From contig OZ014412.1 of NCBI GenBank assembly GCA_963965975.1, positions 6,450,501-6,514,500 of the forward strand: a stretch of 64,000 nt of DNA, read 5' to 3'. The DNA comes from Xestospongia bergquistia. Taxonomy: Eukaryota; Porifera; Demospongiae; Haplosclerida; Petrosiidae. This document shows positions 22,471 to 33,192 of this stretch, piece by piece. The notes under the pieces were generated by a model that was not told the DNA's origin, did not search any database, and saw only the letters and a program-made list of their open reading frames with translations. The first letter of the stretch is position 1. Each line of letters begins with the position of its first letter. The position numbers and the translations under genes were made by a program.

Positions 22471-25400
22471 CTATGATTTGGCCTCTAACTGTTTACCAAG
22501 ATACTCCCTAGAGAGAGAGAGAGAGAGAGAGGGAAAGAATGACAGTAATGAAAATGACTTCTCTTCTACTTACCAATTCTGTACCATCATCTTCTGTATT
22601 GAGAGCAAAGCTTGCATACGAACTTCTGTGTTGCTATCGTTAACAAGATTCATAACCAACTCTTTAGCTCCAAGTTTATCAATAACACTTAACATGACAA
22701 GAGAAACATTAAAAATAATAGGGTGGTACCAGTATTCATTCATCTGTTCATTCTCCATCTAATCTGACTATCTGCTTGCGACTGTCATGAATCCATCTAT
22801 ATTCCATCTGTCCATCCATTCATACTTACTTCTTGCCTCGAGGATAATATCGGACATATTCTCCCAAGTCATGTGATGCTACAGCTTTAGCTAAAGGATT
22901 TTGTGACTCTTTTAATATTGCTACCAATAATCTATTAAAAATAAGATTAAATAGCACAAACAAACAATGTCTATTAGATCATACCTCAACAGTTCATAAT
23001 CATTATCGTTGAGTTTCGTAACATTCTCTCTCTACAAGAAAAATAGATCATATGTGTCATGTACATTTATATGTATAGTGGAGAATCCTAAATCAAGAAC
23101 ACCCATTATATTTACGACACTGGCTAAATAAATATTTTCACTTCTTTATTCTGGATTCTAGTTCCTTTTTAATACATTGCAACCTTTATATTGAGAGGAC
23201 ACCACTATACTAAGGAGTCAACCTCTCTATATTGAGAGGACACCACTATACTAAGGAGTCAACCTCTACATTGAGAGGACACCACTATACTGAGGAGTCA
23301 ACCTCTACATTGAGAGGACACCACTATACTAAGGAGTCAACCTCTCTATATTTAGAGGACACCACTATAATAAGGAGTCAACCTCTACATTGAGAGGACA
23401 CCACTATACTGAGGAGTCAATCTCTACATTGAGAGGACACCACTATACTAAGGAGTCAACCTCTACATTGAGAGGACACCACTATACTGAGGAGTCAACC
23501 TCTACATTGAGAGGACACCACTATACTAAGGAGTCAACCACTACGTTGAGAGGACACCACTATACTAAGGAGTCAACCTCTACATTGAGAGGACACCACT
23601 ATACTAAGGAGTCAACCTCTACATTGAGAGGACACCACTATACTAAGGAGTCAACCTCTCTATATTGAGAGCATACTGCTATACTAAGGATTTGTCCCCA
23701 AACCTTGTTTGAGTTTATATGACTCACCCAAAATTTGTCAGATTTATGGACTGGACTCCATTCTAATCTTCGAGACTTCACCTCAGTAGCGTATTCATCA
23801 AATGAGCTAGACATAAAACAACTTACTCAGTTAGTACCTGTGATGTATTCCTTACCTTAAATCTTGTAGAGATAACTTCAACTTGTCCTGTAAGAACTGA
23901 ACATCATCTTCAAAGTCAGGATCATCCAATGACTTAGACTCCAGAACACTCAATACCTAGTACATGTATATCATCAATATAACTCAATATAATAGGACAC
24001 TCAATACCTAGTACATGTATATCATCAATATAACTCAATATAATAGGACACTCAATACCTAGTACATGCATATCATCAATATAACTCAATATAATAGGAC
24101 ACTCAATACCTAGTACATGCATATCATCAATATAACTCAATATAATAGGACACTCAATACCTAGTACATGTATATCATCAATATAACTCAATATAATAGG
24201 ACACTCAATACCTAGTACATGCATATCATCAATATAATTCAATATAATAGGACACTCAATACCTAGTACATGCATATCATCAATATAATTCAATATAATA
24301 GGACACTCAATACCTAGTACATGTATATCATCAATATAATTCAATATAATAGGACACTCAATACCTAGTACATGTATATCATCAATATAACTCAATATAA
24401 TAGGACACTCAATACCTAGTACATGCATATCATCAATATAATTCAATATAATAGGACACTCAATACCTAGTACATGCATATCATCAATATAATTCAATAT
24501 AATAGGATACTCAATACCTAGTACATGTATATCATCAATATAATTCAATATAATAGGACACTCAATACCTAGTACATGTATATCATCAATATAACTCAAT
24601 ATAATAGGACACTCAATACCTAGTACATGTATATCATCAATATAACTCAATATAATAGGACACTCAATACCTAGTACATGTATATTATCAATATAACTCA
24701 ATATAATAGGACACTCAATACCTAATACATGCATATCATCAATATAACTCAATATAATAGGACACTCAATACCTAGTACATGTATATCATCAATATAACT
24801 CAATATAATAGGACACTCAATACCTAGTACATGTATATCATCAATATAACTCAATATAATAGGACACTCAATACCTAGTACATGCATATCATCAATATAA
24901 TTCAATATAATAGGACACTCAATACCTAGTACATGCATATCATCAATATAATTCAATATAATAGGACACTCAATACCTAGTACATGTATATCATCAATAT
25001 AATTCAATATAATAGGACACTCAATACCTAGTACATGTATATCATCAATATAACTCAATATAATAGGACACTCAATACCTAGTACATGCATATCATCAAT
25101 ATAATTCAATATAATAGGACACTCAATACCTAGTACATGCATATCATCAATATAACTCAATATAATAGGACACTCAATACCTAGTACATGCATATCATCA
25201 ATATAACTCAATATAATAGGACACTCAATACCTAGTACATGCATATCATCAATATAACTCAATATAATAGGACACTCAATACCTAGTACATGTATATTAT
25301 CAATATAACTCAATATAATAGGACACTCAATACCTAGTACATGTATATTATCAATATAATTCAATATAATAGGACACTCAATACCTAGTACATGCATATC

Positions 25401-28192
25401 ATCAATATAACTCAATATAATAGGACACTCAATACCTAGTACATGCATATCATCAATATAACTCAATATAATAGGACACTCAATACCTAGTACATGCATA
25501 TCATCAATATAACTCAATATAATAGGACACTCAACACCTAGTACATGCATATTATCAATACAATTCAATATAATAGGACACTCAACACCTAGTACATGTA
25601 TATTATCAATATAATTCAATATAATAGGACACTCAATACCTAGTACATGTATATTATCAATATAATAGGACAATTTATGTATAGTCCATACATTAGATAT
25701 CTTTCATGCATTTATAAAGAGTATGGGGCTAGAATTATGTGAGTAAAGACTACTGACCTGTACTGCTTTAAAATGGATCATTTGAGCTGCATACTTCTCA
25801 GCATTATCTGATTCAGCCTTCTCCATTAAATTCTAAAGGGCATCAAAATGCTATCACACTTTTGATATAAAGTGTCTTACTCTAAATGTGGCTAGTATGA
25901 TCCTTTGAACTTTGGCTCTGTTAGTAGCTTTGAGTACATCACTTAATACAGCAGCTATTGGAAATCTGGAGACATATGTTACAATGACCCTCTATCTTCT
26001 TGTTGCTCTCTGTCTCTGTCTCTCTCTCTCACACACTCACTCATTCATTCTGTTGACAATATCAGTATCAAATGATAACATCCATAAACTAAAGATCAAT
26101 TCATACTGTAACTGAAAGTTAATACGATGATCTAACAAATCCAATACACTAGAAAAATACCAAATATAATAATAAACATTGTATTATCTTACGGTTTAAC
26201 ACCATATGCTTCATAAAATGGTAGACGATACTCAGGTCGTCTCAGAAAAATCATAAGAGATTTAGTAACACACTCCAAATAGTCATTCTGCAAATATAAT
26301 AATTATATATTATTATATGATGTGAGTTTACTGTGTGTTTGAGTTGAGATATTGACCATCCTAGAAACTGATTTAAGTCATCACTTTCCAATATCTTTGG
26401 AGAAAAAGTAGCAACTCGAGCAAAACAGAGACAAGCCTAAAAGGAATAGGAGAAGAGGAAAGTTGAAGGAAGTAAGGAAGAGGGGACAGAGTTAGGATAA
26501 ACTAATTGAGTTAACCATACCTGATGCTGGCAGTAGTTGTCATGGCGCCCTAAGATGCTTAGCAACAATGGTCCTAATTCATGTCTAGTTATAAAGATTA
26601 CATATTAGGTATATTTTGATATATTACATTAATTATTAGGAACTTACCCATCATAGTCTCTTACTAACAATATGGTAGTATTATTGTTCTGCAAGAAATA
26701 AAGATCATGTGATACAATTAATCAATCTGTTATATGTCCATCCAATCCATCCATCCATCTGTCCATTTATTCATCCATTCATCCATTAACCTCAGTAATA
26801 TCACTCAATAGAGTCAATATAAACTGGAGATTCTCCGATGAATTAAATACAGTCAACACAGACTTGAACAACTCCACACACTATAGGTTACCATGGCTAC
26901 ACAATATCACTATGGTAACATCAATTTTACCAGTTGAGGCTTCCCTTCCTGTTTAATGACAAATGCTCTCTCATCATTAGGTGATCCAGCGAGATCATCT
27001 CCAAACTTGTAAGCAGCTGAACTAAGTTGCTTCTCCCTAGAGATAAAGAAATAATAGAGGTTTGGCTTGGAAAAAGAGAGAAAAATTACTTATAGAAGTC
27101 TCGAAAGGTGAAACGCCTATTCCTAATGTCTCGAGCATCAGATGCAGTCTTGTTACTACTTCTTACTATAAAATAATAAAGAAATGTGTTAACATTATTT
27201 TACTCATTGATCCCATCATGCTTTCCCTATATCCACTTAATCATTCCCTGAAAATTACTTGTCAAAAACATGTTTGGTTTATGAGACCACTACAAAGTAT
27301 AGTGACCTTGTTGCTATATATTATATTGCTGTGAATAGTCATGTGACCTTGTTGCTATATATTATATTGCTGTGAATAGTCATGTGACCTTGTTGCTATA
27401 TATTATATTGCTGTGATTAGTCATGTGACATTTTGCTATCAATAGAGAGTAGTGAATGAAGGTAACAATCTGTCATGTAATATCTCCATTGAACACTAAT
27501 GGTAGATACAGCACTCAACTCTATTAAATGCCCATGTAGTATACCAATATGTGTACATATATACATGTATTATAGACCAGCTGGTTCACTGCTTAAACTC
27601 ATTCGTGCTACAAATAAAGTCAAATTAATATAATTAGCTTCCAAAATTAAGGATCTTGGATCTGGGATATAATATTAATTGTTTATTAATGAGACTAACA
27701 GAGCGTATAGTTCCATCATTAATAATAATAGCCACAGAATTTCAACTTTTGTAATTTTGTGACAATTTAACGTACATTTCAAACATGTTAAGCTACTAAT
27801 TTGCCATAAACATCATTTCCATACATTATTAATATGTGTCTACTCAGACAAGTATCATATCTAATAGATCCAGTACACTACATCCAAAATAGCTTAATCA
27901 CTGTCCTTTCATACATTGTTTACTAAACCCAATATTAAACATATGATGTTAGGACTTTCAATTGTACTACTGACTCTAGTATAATAGTTTATCCTAGTCA
28001 TCATCCTCTTGAACTAGTAGTCACTACCAAATATCTATAACTAATGCTGCTTAATCATTAAATTACCATACTTATACTAAATGTGAGGTATTGGAAGGAA
28101 GATATTGCTGTTTATAACTCACCATTAACAGCTTGTTGGTCATCTTGGACCGTCTCTATAATCATATCTAACTTCTTGTACCCTCCTGCCAT
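22471..28192 (-). CDS. ATP6V1H: V-type proton ATPase subunit H
   Basis: Minus-strand gene of about 15 exons, from exon 1 (28123-28192, [12 protein letters not shown]) to [17 protein letters not shown] at 22471. Diagnostic matches to V-ATPase subunit H (armadillo/HEAT-repeat regulator bridging V1 and Vo) are [106 protein letters not shown] and [30 protein letters not shown]. The reading frame looks intact. Two introns hold minisatellites (23180-23690; 23946-25670). The larger abuts the acceptor of the exon that starts [15 protein letters not shown] (about 23860-23955). Exon 1 and its flank have been copied twice into the TRIM cluster (35.2 and 50.1 kb). Confidence 0.93.
23180..23690. repeat. 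39-bp minisatellite in an ATP6V1H intron
   Basis: About 13 units of gaggacacca-ctatactaag-gagtcaacct-ctacattga. The first copies carry a 4-6 bp variation (ctctatatt). Because 39 is a multiple of 3 the array stays open as a 13-residue repeat ([13 protein letters not shown]) on the plus strand, but there is no start context or gene evidence for it. Confidence 0.9.
23946..25670. repeat. 51-bp minisatellite, about 34 copies, each containing the exon's 3' splice site
   Basis: Near-identical 51-bp units (plus strand: acactcaata-cctagtacat-gtatatcatc-aatataactc-aatataatagg). Most differences are three alternating sites: g(c/t)atat, tat(c/t)atc and aa(c/t)tcaat. On the minus strand each unit reads catgtactag|GTATTGAGTGT, which is the acceptor plus the first 11 nt of the downstream ATP6V1H exon (V-L-S-V). 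The open frame of 579 aa across it (17-residue repeat [17 protein letters not shown]) is a by-product of a stop-free 51-bp unit and lies in a different frame from the exon. Confidence 0.92.
27298..27425. repeat. 41-bp tandem repeat, three copies, in ATP6V1H intron 1
   Basis: Three successive copies of gtgaccttgttgctatatat-tatattgctgtgaatagtcat, the last slightly diverged. Confidence 0.85.
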
Positions 28193-28309
28193 CTTTAATA
28201 CTTATCATGTGACATTAATTGGTCTGCTCATGAATATAATTAATTCTACACACTCGTACGTCTAGTTCCCAATGATGTCATTATTATTTCATCCTACTAC
28301 ATTCAGTGG

Positions 28310-28792
28310 TAGTAGGAATGAAGTTTAAGTTGGGGGGGCTGACCTTATATTTAGTTGTGTTATTTTATTAAACATCAAAAATGACCAAACAAATTAATTT
28401 GTCTGTCGTTAAAGGAAACAAACTCTAGCTACTTCTAATAAGTTTATGTTATCAGTATGGTCCTTATGTGTATGTAACAACATGACATGGTTTAGTTGTT
28501 CTTGGGTCATAGTACTTTGTAGGTAATTTTATAGTTGGAGTAAGATTGAAAAAGTGCATTCTGTTCTATTAATACTTTGTTATAGCAATTAATTTTACAG
28601 AAGGTAACATGACTACACAATAATGTGGTGATTGATTGTTAATGTACACAAATTAACACAATAACCACTTCAGTCAAGAGGTTATTATGTACATAGTTTT
28701 GAATGCAAATAAGGGGGGCTAAGCCCCCCTGATTTGAAGTTGGGGGGGGGCATCAGCCCCTCCTGCCCCCCCCCCCCTTTCCTACCCCTATG
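28310..28792 (-). mobile_element. hAT-like element remnant upstream of ATP6V1H
   Basis: A block with G-run/C-run ends (ttggggggg ... gcccccccc) near similar termini (gtagtaggaatg / cctacccctatg). The minus strand at about 28400-28560 reads NYLQSTMTQEQLNH, MLLHTHKDHTDN, LLEVARVCF, the hAT C-terminal dimerisation region. The two paralogous flanks at about 35345-35375 and 50288-50320 lack it and give the empty site (gttgtagtagatctatcaac). Exact ends and target duplication are unresolved. Confidence 0.65.
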
Positions 28793-29205
28793 AGATCTAT
28801 AAACTGAATTCATCAATGATGTACAAGTACTGGATATGTGGTGGTCAGTAAAATTTATCATTCTTGATCAGATGGACTCTACGACCAAATTTGTTCCACT
28901 TTGGGAATGAGCAGCTGTCTGCCTACTGGCCCATCCACTGAAAGAATACCAGGTATGCGCTGGAATGAGTGACAGATCCAATCAACCCAAGTCAAATTAT
29001 TTAATGGCTTGAGTACTGTCCTGTTCTATTTTACCATTTCCTTAGATCCAATTGATCACAGTCAAATCTTTTATGGAACCTGTGATGGAAATTTCAGGCT
29101 GTGATTACCACATAATCATGACTTTGATGTTTTATTTAATAATAACTAAAATTAACAGCAAAAAACAATAATTTTTGTAAACATTGTACACTCATTAACT
29201 AAATT
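28793..29205. other. 3' flank of TRIM pseudogene, duplicated segment
   Basis: No gene. The sequence is paralogous to about 35375-35796 and 50320-50640 plus 51114-51202, the 3' flanks of the two intact type A TRIM-NHL genes. Confidence 0.6.
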
Positions 29206-30590
29206 GCTCAATACACAACTATTCTATTATTCCAAGAATCACAAACATACAAATATCCTTCATTATCAATTGTCATTCCAAGTGGACCATTAAAACAATC
29301 CACAGCACTGCCTTCACGTCCAAAGAAACGCATGAAGTGACCATCAGCTGTAAAGATAGAGATACAATGATTAAAAATTGATCTAATTGCTCCGTAAATT
29401 GAATAAGATTCTGTAACATACACTAGATTGTTATCATCTATTACAAGTCCTGATGGGTAACCACGTTGACCAGGATCAGATCCATAAGTACCAAATTGAG
29501 ATTAAAATTTTCCCTCAGGATTCTTTGGATACTTTGTGAGCTCTTTTCGAAATTTGAAAGGAGGCGGATTATCTGTCCAGGTATAGAATATAGAACCTAC
29601 TATCATTTCTCCTTGAAGCTTTCTCTTTAGGATTTAACTCTTCAATTATAGCCTTTTGACTTACATTTGTCATATAATCCAGCATTTTTTTACAAAAGTT
29701 ACCACTTGTTGAGAACTACCTTTTCATAAGATTCTTTGTGACAGATTCCTTGCAGTCTTCGAATTTACTTAACTTCATTTCAGCTGATTTCTTCTGCTCT
29801 GATAGGACCAGTAGTTTACTACCAGTGACTTCATTCAAATTTCCAATCAATTGTTGTTGAAGGGTATTATTTATTTCTTTTACTGTGACATGTATCTCAT
29901 CTTTAATAGATTCTCTTTGTGCTCTGATTTCATTCTCTCTGTCAGCTAGAGCAACCAGGATATTGGTTACATGAGCAACTTTGTCACTAACTTCCTTCAG
30001 ATCTGTTCCAAAATGTGATAATATTTTGAATAGCAGCTAGCAACTGAGTTATATTTGTGATCTTTTTGCATATGTATGTTAGAGTCATGACAAATAAGTT
30101 CTTCATTTTTTCACAGAAGAACTGTAAAGGTTTATCATGAGAAGAACACGTCATCTCCTACTTTAAAGAAAGCATTTAGGTAGAAGATCTGTCTACTTCA
30201 TCAAAACTTGCAATAATGTGATCAGTATTAGAAGCCCCACTTTTGTGAATATTGATACATTTTTGACATAAACACTTGTTACATTCTTTACAGTAATCTG
30301 TTGCATTTGTTGAAGTATATATGTCACAAGTTACCTGTTGATGTCCTGACACTTTGATCATTAGATTGTAGACTTCCTTGAGGTTGTTGATATGTAGGAA
30401 AATCAGATGTTCTCGTTGGTTCAGGTAACTGGGTATAATAATGACAGGTGGAAGAGATGAAGTAGTTATCTCCTTGAGGATCCTGTGGTAGACCCTCCAG
30501 ACATTGCTGACAGAAACAAGATAAGGTCTTAGGCCAAGGTTGATATAGAGGTTAAGACAAATAGCACTGGTGAGCTGTTCCTTCTAATTT
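29206..30590 (-). pseudogene. TRIM-NHL pseudogene 1 (type A)
   Basis: Collapsed relative of the genes at 35797 and 51203. From the 5' side it has a broken RING (LTSAICLNLYIN, with the first zinc cysteine lost and a frameshift in the metal-binding loop), B-box 1 (VTCDIYTSTNATDYCKECNKCLCQKC, second Cys changed to Tyr), and a coiled-coil region with several stops and indels. It then jumps from NPKEK near the end of the coiled coil to the last two NHL repeats (29208-29500, very similar to the intact genes). The filamin domain and most of the propeller are missing. At the deletion junction about 80 bp of foreign sequence (29534-29615) has been inserted. It cannot make a full protein. Confidence 0.88.
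29534..29615. repeat. Inverted copy of the DNAAF3 5' flank inside TRIM pseudogene 1
   Basis: Reverse complement reads tcaaggagaaatgatagtag ... ataatccgcctcctttcaaa-tttcg ... gagctcaca, matching 22150-22220 just upstream of the DNAAF3 ATG, with a small insertion (aaaa) and a diverged middle. It sits exactly at the junction of the pseudogene's large deletion, consistent with templated filler DNA from break repair. Confidence 0.75.
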
Positions 30591-30858
30591 CTTGAAATAA
30601 TATTACTATTTACTTATACTACTTTCTTCTGCTTTATATCCTATCATTGAAGAGATGTGAGAATCTGGTATATCTCCTCACAATTGTTATAATAGACTTC
30701 AAAACATGGAGGATGGAAGGGTAATTTAATAAGAGATATCATATTAACAGCCAATCTTATTGCACTGACTATGTAAGGTCCGCTCAGTTGCTTCTGGTTT
30801 TCATTATTCAGTCAATAGCATACATTTATTTTTAAGATAACAATAATACTCATAACAA

Positions 30859-33192
30859 TTAATACACTACTAGTCTGTTATTGTCAATATCACAAACATA
30901 CAAATATCCTTTCTTGTCAATTGTTATTCCAAATGGAAAATTAAATTGACCAAGACGGCTACCATATGCTCCAAAAGAACGTACAAACTGACCAGCAGTA
31001 GTAAATATTGAAATACAATGATTATCAGTGTCAGTAACATACACAAGATTGTTATCATCATCAATTACAATCCCAGATGGATGATTGAGTTGTCCACGAC
31101 CTGATCCTTCAATTCTGAATAGAGAATACAATTGTCCATCTGGAGTAAACATCTTGATACAATTATTGTAGGTATCAGCCACATACAAAACCCCTTGTCT
31201 ATCAATGGCAATGTTTCGTGGATGATTGAATTGTCCCATGGATAATTTGCTTGTAACAAACGTGTGAGAAAAAGTGAGATCAGAAGTAAAGACTTGTATA
31301 CGATTGTTATTGAAGTCTGTAATATAAATATAGCCAGTTGTAGGAGAAATGGCAATACCAGTAGGTTCATTCAATTCTAGTGGTCCATTACCTCGTTTAC
31401 TATATGATCTAATACATTTTCCATCCATAGATATTTTCTGGATCTTGTGTTGATCAGTAACGATAATGAAGTTGTCTGAAGTAATGGCTATGCCACGAGG
31501 CTTAGAGAACTTGAGCTTTTGACTTTCACCAACCTCTTGATGACCAAAGGATTTAACTTTTCTTCCATCTCCATCTAGTACTGTAACACGATTGCAATAT
31601 GTTTCACTTACTATAATATGTCCATCGTCAGTCAGAGCAACTCCCCATGGATTTTTAACTCCAGTTATAGTACGTAATGGAGTAATGTTAACAAGGTAGG
31701 GATTAAAAGGGATAACTAGTGAAGTACTATCAATTTGGACATCATTAACTTGAACATTAAGTTGATAATGACCACAGGCATTACAATGTATACCATATAC
31801 TCCAGGATGATTGGTGGTAGTAATTGTAGATGTTATGGATATAGCTTTATCTTCCTTCTCCACTTCTTCTTCTTCATCCTCCTCCTCTTTTTTTACTTTT
31901 TTTCTTTCTTCCTCTTCTTCCATTTCTCCGATATCAATCGGAACTAGATTACAACTGAGTGATGAGAGAGGAACAGAAAGTAGACTGGAATCAGAAAATC
32001 CAATAGAAAGTGGGAATAAAACTCCTTTTTCTGTAATCTTGATGTCACGGTGATCAATTTTCTTGACTTTACATTGTTGTAGCATGGAAGATGAGAAGAA
32101 CACAATATCTCCAATATGACCTAGTGCAAAAACAGTGTTATTGTCGCCTTTAAAATGGACATCAGCTTTCTCTCTAGGATTCCACTCTTCAATGTTAACG
32201 TCCCGAATTACATGATTTATACTCTCCAGTATTTGTTTTGTATATAACAACACTTGTTCAGGACTACCTATCTCGAGATTCTGTTCAACAAATTTTAGGC
32301 AATCCTTTAGTTGACTCGATTTCATTTCAACTAATTCCTTTTGCTCTGATAAGACTTGTAGTTTACACTCAGTGATCATGACTACATCTTTAGTCAGCTG
32401 TCTCTCAGTCTGATGAATGATATCCACCAATTCTTTTGCCATGAAATGTATCTCCTGTTTGATGGCGTCTCCTTGCTCTCTGATCTCATTCTCTCTATCT
32501 GCAAGACTAATTAGAGCATTAATGGCAACAATAGTGCTATCCCTAACTGGTTTCAAATTTGTTTTCAATTTTTGTAAATGCTTGTGGTAGCACTCGGAGA
32601 TTACATCATAATCATGATCTCTATGAACATCTACAGTACAGAGTTGACAGATGAAGTCTTCACATGGTTCACAAAATATCTCCAAAGGCTTATTATGATC
32701 AGGACAGGTTTTTTCTTGTATTACAGGAAGCAATTTGGACGCAATACTTTTTACCTTATGGTCGGTGTTGATAAGAAATTTCTCGTGAATATCAATGCAT
32801 TTTCTGCATAAAAACATAGTACATTCTTTACAATAACCTGTTGCATTTGTTGTAGTACATACGCCACAGGTTATTTGTTGATGACCTGATACTTTGAACA
32901 TTAGATTGTGGACGTCCTTGAGATTGTTAATATTAAAAGCTGCTTGAAAGTCAGCTGCTCCTGTTGGTTCAAGTAATTGCGAATGATGATGACAAGTAGG
33001 ACAACAAATGAAGTAGTTCTCTCCTTGAGGATCCTGTGGTAGACCCTCCAGACATTTTTGACAGAAAGAATGGGAACAAGGTAAGATCTTAGGGTTGGTA
33101 TAGAGATTAAGACATATAGCACAAGTGAGCTGTTCCTCTAATTTCTTGAGAGCTGAGGTAGAGGTTTTTCTGGGTACTGCTCTTTCTGCCAT
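30859..33192 (-). CDS. TRIM-NHL protein 1 (RING, two B-boxes, coiled coil, filamin, NHL), type B
   Basis: Intronless 777-aa frame. The RING is at 24-67 (C24, C27, C39, H41, C44, C47, C64, C67, all present). B-box 1 is about 109-145, B-box 2 about 163-200 (CPDHNKPLEIFCEPC, VHRDH), the coiled coil about 205-330, a filamin-type Ig domain about 380-495 and a six-bladed NHL propeller about 503-777, ending YVCDIDNNRLVVY. This is the architecture of the TRIM2/3/71 group: cytosolic E3 ubiquitin ligases whose NHL propeller binds protein or RNA. The filamin domain is interrupted by an acidic Glu/Lys-rich loop (about 423-449), shared only with the gene at 40133. About 270 bp of 3' flank (30590-30858) and about 1.4 kb of 5' flank are duplicated around that same gene. 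Target unknown. Confidence 0.9.
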   Translation of the reverse strand: MAERAVPRKTSTSALKKLEEQLTCAICLNLYTNPKILPCSHSFCQKCLEGLPQDPQGENYFICCPTCHHHSQLLEPTGAADFQAAFNINNLKDVHNLMFKVSGHQQITCGVCTTTNATGYCKECTMFLCRKCIDIHEKFLINTDHKVKSIASKLLPVIQEKTCPDHNKPLEIFCEPCEDFICQLCTVDVHRDHDYDVISECYHKHLQKLKTNLKPVRDSTIVAINALISLADRENEIREQGDAIKQEIHFMAKELVDIIHQTERQLTKDVVMITECKLQVLSEQKELVEMKSSQLKDCLKFVEQNLEIGSPEQVLLYTKQILESINHVIRDVNIEEWNPREKADVHFKGDNNTVFALGHIGDIVFFSSSMLQQCKVKKIDHRDIKITEKGVLFPLSIGFSDSSLLSVPLSSLSCNLVPIDIGEMEEEEERKKVKKEEEDEEEEVEKEDKAISITSTITTTNHPGVYGIHCNACGHYQLNVQVNDVQIDSTSLVIPFNPYLVNITPLRTITGVKNPWGVALTDDGHIIVSETYCNRVTVLDGDGRKVKSFGHQEVGESQKLKFSKPRGIAITSDNFIIVTDQHKIQKISMDGKCIRSYSKRGNGPLELNEPTGIAISPTTGYIYITDFNNNRIQVFTSDLTFSHTFVTSKLSMGQFNHPRNIAIDRQGVLYVADTYNNCIKMFTPDGQLYSLFRIEGSGRGQLNHPSGIVIDDDNNLVYVTDTDNHCISIFTTAGQFVRSFGAYGSRLGQFNFPFGITIDKKGYLYVCDIDNNRLVVY

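Noticed and set aside
23390-23668. 92-aa repeat frame ([13 protein letters not shown] units)
   Set aside because: Product of a 39-bp intronic minisatellite read on the strand opposite to the gene; no gene evidence.
23180-25670. CRISPR-like array
   Set aside because: The repeats are contiguous with no unique spacers and lie in introns of an animal gene.
23934-25673. 579-aa frame of 17-residue repeats ([17 protein letters not shown]) as a protein-coding gene
   Set aside because: It is the minus-strand reading of a stop-free 51-bp minisatellite inside an ATP6V1H intron, in a different frame from the flanking exon and without its own promoter or domain features.
31735-32053. Plus-strand Ser/Phe-rich frames opposite the TRIM acidic loop (also 41024-41312)
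   Set aside because: Antisense shadows of the Glu-rich coding repeat.
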